Under the pieces are notes generated by a model. It was not told where the DNA came from. It did no database searches and saw only the letters and a list, made by a program, of their open reading frames with translations. A stretch of 64,000 nt of DNA. It comes from Microbacterium lacus (GTDB lineage Bacteria; Actinomycetota; Actinomycetes; Actinomycetales; Microbacteriaceae). The number at the start of each line of letters is the position of its first letter. Position 1 is the first letter of the stretch. A program made the translations under genes and the position numbers. Below, piece by piece: positions 59,437-64,000 of this stretch. The DNA is taken from positions 1,302,001 through 1,366,000 of the forward strand of contig NZ_BAAAPK010000001.1 in the NCBI RefSeq assembly GCF_039531105.1, read 5' to 3'.

Positions 59437-60252
59437 TCAGCGACGCTCGTGCGGCAGGACCTGGCGGATGCGCTCGATCGGATTCTGAGCCGGTGCCTCG
59501 TTGTAGGCGCCCGCGAGCTCCTGGCCCGAGAGGGCGTGGATCGCCGCCATGATGTCATCCGTCGCGAGGCGACGCGCCCGGCCGGAATCCGCGCCGCCGT
59601 GGTGGGAGAGATCGAGAGGTTCGCCGAACTTGACCGTGACGCGTTCGCGCAGCGACGGGAGGCGTGCCCCGACCGGCATGACCTTGTCCGTGCCGATCAG
59701 CCCCACGGGGACGACGGGGGCACCGGTCTGCAGCGCGAGGAACGCCACGCCGGTCCGGCCCTTGTACAGCCGGCCGTCGAGGGAGCGCGTGCCCTCCGGA
59801 TAGAGCGCGACCGCGTTGCCGGCGTCGAGGAGCCGGCGCTGCTGATCCAGCGCGTCCAGGGCGGCCTGTCCGGCTCCGCGTTGGACGGGCACGGCTCCAA
59901 TCGCGGTGAAGAACTCCTTGGACAGCCAGCCGGAGAATCCGGGGCCGTCGAAATAGCTCGACTTCGCGAGGAAGTGCACCGGGCGCGGCGCGGCGACCGG
60001 GATCGCGATCGAGTCGATGAACGAGAGGTGATTGCTCGCGAAGATGACGGGTCCGGAGCGCGGCACGTTCTCCCGACCCTCCACGCGCGGACGGTAGACC
60101 ATGCGGGCCAGCGGAGCGATGACGAAGCGGCCGAGACCGTACGTCGCCCCCATCTGTCGGGGGGCGAGCGCGGAGCCGGCTTCTGTGGAATCGGGAGCGT
60201 CCGCGGAAGTCACCCGTCGAGGGTACTCCCGATTCCATACCCTCACCGGCAT
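59437..60252 (-). CDS. plsC: 1-acyl-sn-glycerol-3-phosphate acyltransferase-type protein
   Basis: 271 aa. PlsC/LPLAT fold, esterifies lysophosphatidic acid to phosphatidic acid at the membrane. Catalytic NHLSFID (H-x4-D), a KSSYFDG and EFFTAIGAVPVQRG segment, and substrate-binding YPEGTRSLDG. The ATG at 60252 has AGAGGA four bases upstream; a GTG at 60213 (MTSADAPDS) would give 258 aa. It converges with osmC with only four bases between the stops. Confidence 0.85.
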   Translation of the reverse strand: MPVRVWNREYPRRVTSADAPDSTEAGSALAPRQMGATYGLGRFVIAPLARMVYRPRVEGRENVPRSGPVIFASNHLSFIDSIAIPVAAPRPVHFLAKSSYFDGPGFSGWLSKEFFTAIGAVPVQRGAGQAALDALDQQRRLLDAGNAVALYPEGTRSLDGRLYKGRTGVAFLALQTGAPVVPVGLIGTDKVMPVGARLPSLRERVTVKFGEPLDLSHHGGADSGRARRLATDDIMAAIHALSGQELAGAYNEAPAQNPIERIRQVLPHERR

Positions 60253-60327
60253 GGTGTCCTCTCAGCCGGGACAGAGGAATCGTGGGGGAAGATGGTCACT
60301 TCCCTTCCCTTCATCCTGAGGATCACT

Positions 60328-61281
60328 GTGCGCATTCGCCCGCTCGTCGCCCTTTCCGCCATCGCGCTGTCCGGCGTCCTCCTCGCCGGGTGCGCGTCCA
60401 GCGCGCCGACGGCCGACGAGAGCCCCACGGCCGCACCGGTCGTGGACCTGTGCAGCGCCGCGGCGCCGTCCGGCGCGGCATCGGATGCCGTCACCGTGGA
60501 GGGTGAGGTGGGCCAGGAGTCGACCGCGACGTTCACGTCGCCGCTGGAGATCACGAACCTGCAGACCACCGTCGTGGAAGAGGGATCGGGCGACCCGGTG
60601 GAATCCGGCGAGCTGGTCACGTACGCGCTGAGCGCCTTTAATGCGGAGACCGGCGAGAAGCTGGGCGCGATCGGATACGACGGCAACCCGGTGCTGCCCG
60701 TGCAGATCTCGCCCGACAACCCGATCGGCCAGATCCTCGGGTGCGCGACTCCCGGAACGCGGGTCGTCGTCGCCTATCCGCCCGCCGACCCCAACCCGGG
60801 CCAGGTGTACGTGTTCGACTTCGTCTCGACGGTGCCGGATGCCGCATGGGGCGAGCCGCAGGAGCCCCAGGCCGGACTGCCGGAGGTCACCCTCGCCGAT
60901 GACGGCGCCCCGACCATCGAGATCCCGAGCGGCGACGCGCCCGCCGATCTGCAGCTGGAGACCCTGAAGAAGGGCGACGGCGCCACCGTCGAATCGGGCG
61001 ACACCGTCCTCGTCCAGTACACCGGCGTGAAGTGGTCGGACGGTTCGGTGTTCGACTCGAGCTGGGAGAACGGGGCACCCGCGTCCTTCCAGACGACCGG
61101 GGTCGTGGACGGCTTCCGGCAGGCGCTGGAGGGCCAGACGGTCGGTTCGCAGGTGCTCGTGGTCATCCCGCCCGCGCTCGGCTACGGCGAGGCCGGCTCG
61201 TCCGAGAACGAGCTCGCCGGTGAGACGCTCGTCTTCGTCGTCGACATCCTCGGCACGCAGCACCAGGCGCCCGCTCAGTAA
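60328..61281 (+). CDS. FKBP-type peptidyl-prolyl isomerase lipoprotein
   Basis: 317 aa. Lipoprotein signal peptide with the lipobox LAGC (Cys22), so anchored outside the membrane. Two FKBP domains: a degenerate one at about residues 55-175 (SGDPVESGELVTYALSAF) and a canonical one at about 205-312 (VESGDTVLVQYTGVKWSDGS, VVDGFRQALEGQTVGSQVLV, PPALGYGEAG). It would help fold exported proteins. GTG start with GAGGA upstream. Divergent from plsC. Confidence 0.87.
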   Translation: MRIRPLVALSAIALSGVLLAGCASSAPTADESPTAAPVVDLCSAAAPSGAASDAVTVEGEVGQESTATFTSPLEITNLQTTVVEEGSGDPVESGELVTYALSAFNAETGEKLGAIGYDGNPVLPVQISPDNPIGQILGCATPGTRVVVAYPPADPNPGQVYVFDFVSTVPDAAWGEPQEPQAGLPEVTLADDGAPTIEIPSGDAPADLQLETLKKGDGATVESGDTVLVQYTGVKWSDGSVFDSSWENGAPASFQTTGVVDGFRQALEGQTVGSQVLVVIPPALGYGEAGSSENELAGETLVFVVDILGTQHQAPAQ

Positions 61282-61293
61282 GCGCGGGCTGGC

Positions 61294-61299
61294 TAGTCT
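61294..61299 (+). promoter_or_regulatory. -10 hexamer TAGTCT, leaderless-type promoter for dxr
   Basis: TAGTCT ends six bases before the dxr ATG; no ribosome-binding site. Confidence 0.5.
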
Positions 61300-61305
61300 G
61301 GCCTC

Positions 61306-62400
61306 ATGCGTCGCGTCCTCATCCTCGGTTCCACCGGTTCGATCGGCACGCAGGCGCTCGAGGTGATCCGCGCGAACACGGAACGCTTCGAGGTCGTGGG
61401 GCTCGCGGCCGGATCCGACCGTGTTCAGCTGCAGACGCAGGCCGAGCAGTTCGGCGTGGAGCACACGGCGCTCGGCGCCGCGGAGGCCGAGCAGCTCGTC
61501 CGCGACGTCGACGCCGATGTGGTGCTCAACGGGATCACCGGGTCGGTCGGTCTCGGCCCGACGCTCGCGGCGTTGGAGAGCGGACGCACGCTCGCCCTCG
61601 CGAACAAGGAATCGCTCATCGTGGGCGGTGACCTCGTGACGGCGATCGCGCGCCCGGGTCAGATCGTCCCGGTCGACTCCGAGCATTCCGCGATCGCGCA
61701 GGCGCTTCGGGCGGGGGAGCGCGGCGAAGTGCGACGGCTGGTGCTGACCGCGTCCGGCGGCCCCTTCCGCGGACGCAGCCGTGCGTCCCTCGAGGCCGTC
61801 ACTCCCGCCGAGGCGCTCGCCCACCCGACGTGGGACATGGGCCGCGTCGTCACGACGAACTCGGCGACCCTGGTGAACAAGGGGCTCGAGGTCATCGAGG
61901 CGCACCTGCTGTTCGACGTCGACTACGCGCACATCGACGTCGTCGTGCATCCGCAGTCGGTCGTGCACTCGATGGTCGAGTTCCTCGACGGTTCGACGAT
62001 CGCCCAGGCCTCACCGCCGGACATGCGGCTGCCGATCTCGCTCGGCCTCGATTGGCCGCATCGCGTGGCCGGCGTGGGCCGGCCGATCGACTGGTCGGTC
62101 GCGACGTCGTGGACCTTCGAACCGCTCGACGACGAGGCGTTCCCCGCGGTCCGGCTCGCAAAGAAGGTCGGACGGGCGGGCGGCAGCTATCCCGCCGTCT
62201 TCAACGCCGCGAACGAACAGGCGGTCGACGCATTCCACGACGGGCGCCTGCCGTTCACCGGCATCGTCGAGCTCATCGAGCGCGTCGTGGAGACGCACGA
62301 CCCCGAGGCGACGGTCGGTTCGACGCTGACGCGCGACTCGCTCGCCGAGGCGGAGCGGTGGGCGCGGGATGCCGCGGATCGGGCGATCGCGGCAGGCTGA
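61306..62400 (+). CDS. dxr: 1-deoxy-D-xylulose-5-phosphate reductoisomerase
   Basis: 364 aa. Second step of the MEP isoprenoid pathway, NADPH and divalent-metal dependent. Start [17 protein letters not shown] (NADPH loop), [15 protein letters not shown] near residue 98, [13 protein letters not shown] near 118 and [12 protein letters not shown]. Full length. It converges with the MurE-type gene. Confidence 0.96.
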   Translation: MRRVLILGSTGSIGTQALEVIRANTERFEVVGLAAGSDRVQLQTQAEQFGVEHTALGAAEAEQLVRDVDADVVLNGITGSVGLGPTLAALESGRTLALANKESLIVGGDLVTAIARPGQIVPVDSEHSAIAQALRAGERGEVRRLVLTASGGPFRGRSRASLEAVTPAEALAHPTWDMGRVVTTNSATLVNKGLEVIEAHLLFDVDYAHIDVVVHPQSVVHSMVEFLDGSTIAQASPPDMRLPISLGLDWPHRVAGVGRPIDWSVATSWTFEPLDDEAFPAVRLAKKVGRAGGSYPAVFNAANEQAVDAFHDGRLPFTGIVELIERVVETHDPEATVGSTLTRDSLAEAERWARDAADRAIAAG

Positions 62401-62406
62401 GTCCGC

Positions 62407-63993
62407 TCAGTCGGGGTACGGCACCGGCCAGTGCGGCTCGGGGACGGGCCACCCGGCGTCGCGCAGCGCGCGGCGGGCGAGTTCGCGCGCCGAATAGGGC
62501 GTGCGGACGCCGCGGATGTCGCGATAGTCCTGATGACCAGGCCCCGCCCACAGGATCGCGTCGCCGTCGCCGACGAGGGCGACCGCCTCGACGATCGCGA
62601 CCTCGGGGGGTGAGAACTCGTGGATCTCGGCATCCGGTCGCGCACGCCTCGCGCCCTCGATCAGCGTCGCGCGGATCGAGTCGATGTCCTCGAAGCGCGG
62701 GTGGTGGTCGGTGACGACCAGGATGTCGCTGCCGAGGACCGCGGTGCGGCCCATGTCGTGGCGCTTCGTGGCGTCGCGGTCGCCGTCCGCTCCGAAGAGC
62801 ATGACCACTTTGCCGGGCGTGACCCGGCGGACGGCGGCGAGCGTCTTCTCGAACGCGTCCGGTGAGTGGCCGAAGTCGACGTACACCGCGGGCCCTCGGT
62901 CCCCGGACACTCGCTCCGTGCGGCCGGGAAGGTAGGCCCGGATCCCGCCGTCGCCCGTCAGGGTCGCCACGATCCGCTCCCACGCGTAGCCGGCCTCGAG
63001 CAGCATCACGATCGCGAGACCCGCGTTCGCGGCCATGTGCCGGCCGATCACGGGCACGATCGTGGTGAGTGTGCGACCGTCGGCGGCCGTCAGGCGGAAT
63101 TCCGTCCCGGTCTGACGCTCGTGCACGATCTCCACGACCCAGTCCGCCCGCGCGGCCGCATCCGGGTCCGTGGCGATCGCCGGGGTGCCGACGGTGACGA
63201 ACGGGATCTCGCAGCGCTCCTGCACCTCGGCGGCGGCATCCGAATCGAGCGAGATCACGGCGCGGCGCGCGCGATCGGGACGGAAGAGGGGGAGCTTGGC
63301 CTCGAGGTACTCGCGCATGTCGGCGTAGTCGTCGAGGTGGTCGTGCGTGAGGTTCGTGAACGCGGCGACGTCGAAGACGATGCCGTCCACACGTCGACGG
63401 CTGAGCGCCTGCGCGCTGACCTCGACCACGACCGCCTCGACGCCGCGTTCGCGCATGAGCGCCAGGAGCGCGTGCATCTCGTACGCCTCGGGCGTGGTCA
63501 GCCGCGAGACGACGATCTGACCGGCGATGTGCCGCTCGGCGGTCGAGGACAGTCCCGTGACGACTCCGAGCTGGCCGAGGATCCCTTCGAGCAGGTGGGA
63601 CACGCTCGTCTTGCCGTTCGTGCCGGTCGTTCCGAACAGCAGCGGCAGATCGTCGTCGCGGCCGGTGCCGTAGACCCATGCGGACAGGTCGCCGAGGATG
63701 CCGCGTGGGTCATCGACGACGATGACCGGGAGCCCGGTCCCGGCGGCGGCGTCCGCGCCCTCCGCGTCCGTGACGACGGCGACCGCGCCCTTCTCCGCAG
63801 CGGATGCCGCGAAGTCGGCGCCGTGCCGGTTCACCCCGCGGACGGCGACGAACACATCACCCGGACGCAGGTCCGCGGTCGCGAGGGTCAACCCGGTGAG
63901 GGTGGCGTCGCCGATCTCGCCGCGGACGTCCCGGGCGTACCGATCGGCCAGCTCCCGCAGAGGGTGGGTCGGCGGGTGGTCCGGGCGCAGCAC
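62407..63993 (-). CDS. murE: MurE-type UDP-N-acetylmuramyl-tripeptide ligase
   Basis: 528 aa; the start is at the edge of the window (GTG 63993), so a longer N-terminus outside is possible. Adds the third amino acid to UDP-MurNAc-dipeptide. N-terminal UMP-binding domain (LRELADRYARDV), ATP loop GTTGTNGKTSV near 122-131, TNLTHDHLDDYA and the C-terminal VVMLFGADGDRDATKR. The specificity motif, DNPR in diaminopimelate-adding enzymes, here reads DHHPRFED, so the amino acid is probably not diaminopimelate; Microbacteriaceae walls use Lys, Orn or homoserine. Confidence 0.88.
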   Translation of the reverse strand: MLRPDHPPTHPLRELADRYARDVRGEIGDATLTGLTLATADLRPGDVFVAVRGVNRHGADFAASAAEKGAVAVVTDAEGADAAAGTGLPVIVVDDPRGILGDLSAWVYGTGRDDDLPLLFGTTGTNGKTSVSHLLEGILGQLGVVTGLSSTAERHIAGQIVVSRLTTPEAYEMHALLALMRERGVEAVVVEVSAQALSRRRVDGIVFDVAAFTNLTHDHLDDYADMREYLEAKLPLFRPDRARRAVISLDSDAAAEVQERCEIPFVTVGTPAIATDPDAAARADWVVEIVHERQTGTEFRLTAADGRTLTTIVPVIGRHMAANAGLAIVMLLEAGYAWERIVATLTGDGGIRAYLPGRTERVSGDRGPAVYVDFGHSPDAFEKTLAAVRRVTPGKVVMLFGADGDRDATKRHDMGRTAVLGSDILVVTDHHPRFEDIDSIRATLIEGARRARPDAEIHEFSPPEVAIVEAVALVGDGDAILWAGPGHQDYRDIRGVRTPYSARELARRALRDAGWPVPEPHWPVPYPD

Positions 63994-64000
63994 GGGGGGC

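Overview
The window is chromosomal DNA from a high-GC actinobacterium, most likely family Microbacteriaceae and probably Microbacterium. The evidence is the gene repertoire and order (lysA-hom-thrC-thrB-rho-prfA; wecA-like to ATP synthase), frequent GTG/TTG starts, start/stop overlaps of the ATGA or GTGA type, and several leaderless-type promoters. I did not compute the exact GC content and cannot assign a species.

Region 1 (19-14359) is a same-strand locus that starts and ends as a Pst phosphate ABC importer (pstC, pstA, a pstS-like gene, and pstB at the far end). Between them it carries an unusual set of secreted and membrane proteins: an 880-residue protein with PstS-like sequence, a third binding-protein-like protein, a protein with Ig-like and WxL-like domains, a DUF916/WxL-interacting-like membrane protein, an unrecognised membrane protein, and a sortase-fold protein that has lost its catalytic His and Cys. 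PstB itself has a roughly 200-residue Ala/Glu-rich N-terminal extension. A PHO-box-like repeat and a perfect 15-bp hairpin split the locus. This is the best candidate for an undescribed system.

Region 2 (14410-19610) has two small convergent paralogues of the three-helix-bundle type, then a four-gene nonulosonic acid (sialic-acid-like) sugar locus: GT52-like transferase, NeuA-phosphatase fusion, short NeuB, DUF6716-like transferase. Region 3 (19646-22119) is a decayed small integrative element with an excisionase-like gene and a frameshifted tyrosine integrase, directly against tRNA-Arg(CCG).

Region 4 (22144-41127) is core metabolism: SGNH hydrolase, transglutaminase, argS, DUF2993 protein, lysine/threonine biosynthesis, rho, prfA, cysteine biosynthesis (cysE and two cysK), prmC, tsaC and a WecA-like transferase. 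Region 5 (41291-48080) is the complete F1Fo ATP synthase operon atpBEFHAGDC. Region 6 (48082-63993) holds yaaA, membrane proteins, an aldo/keto reductase, a PP2C phosphatase followed by an orphan EccC-like ATPase, an amino-acid permease with convergent alanine dehydrogenase and asparaginase, OsmC, an acyltransferase, an FKBP lipoprotein, dxr and a MurE-type ligase.
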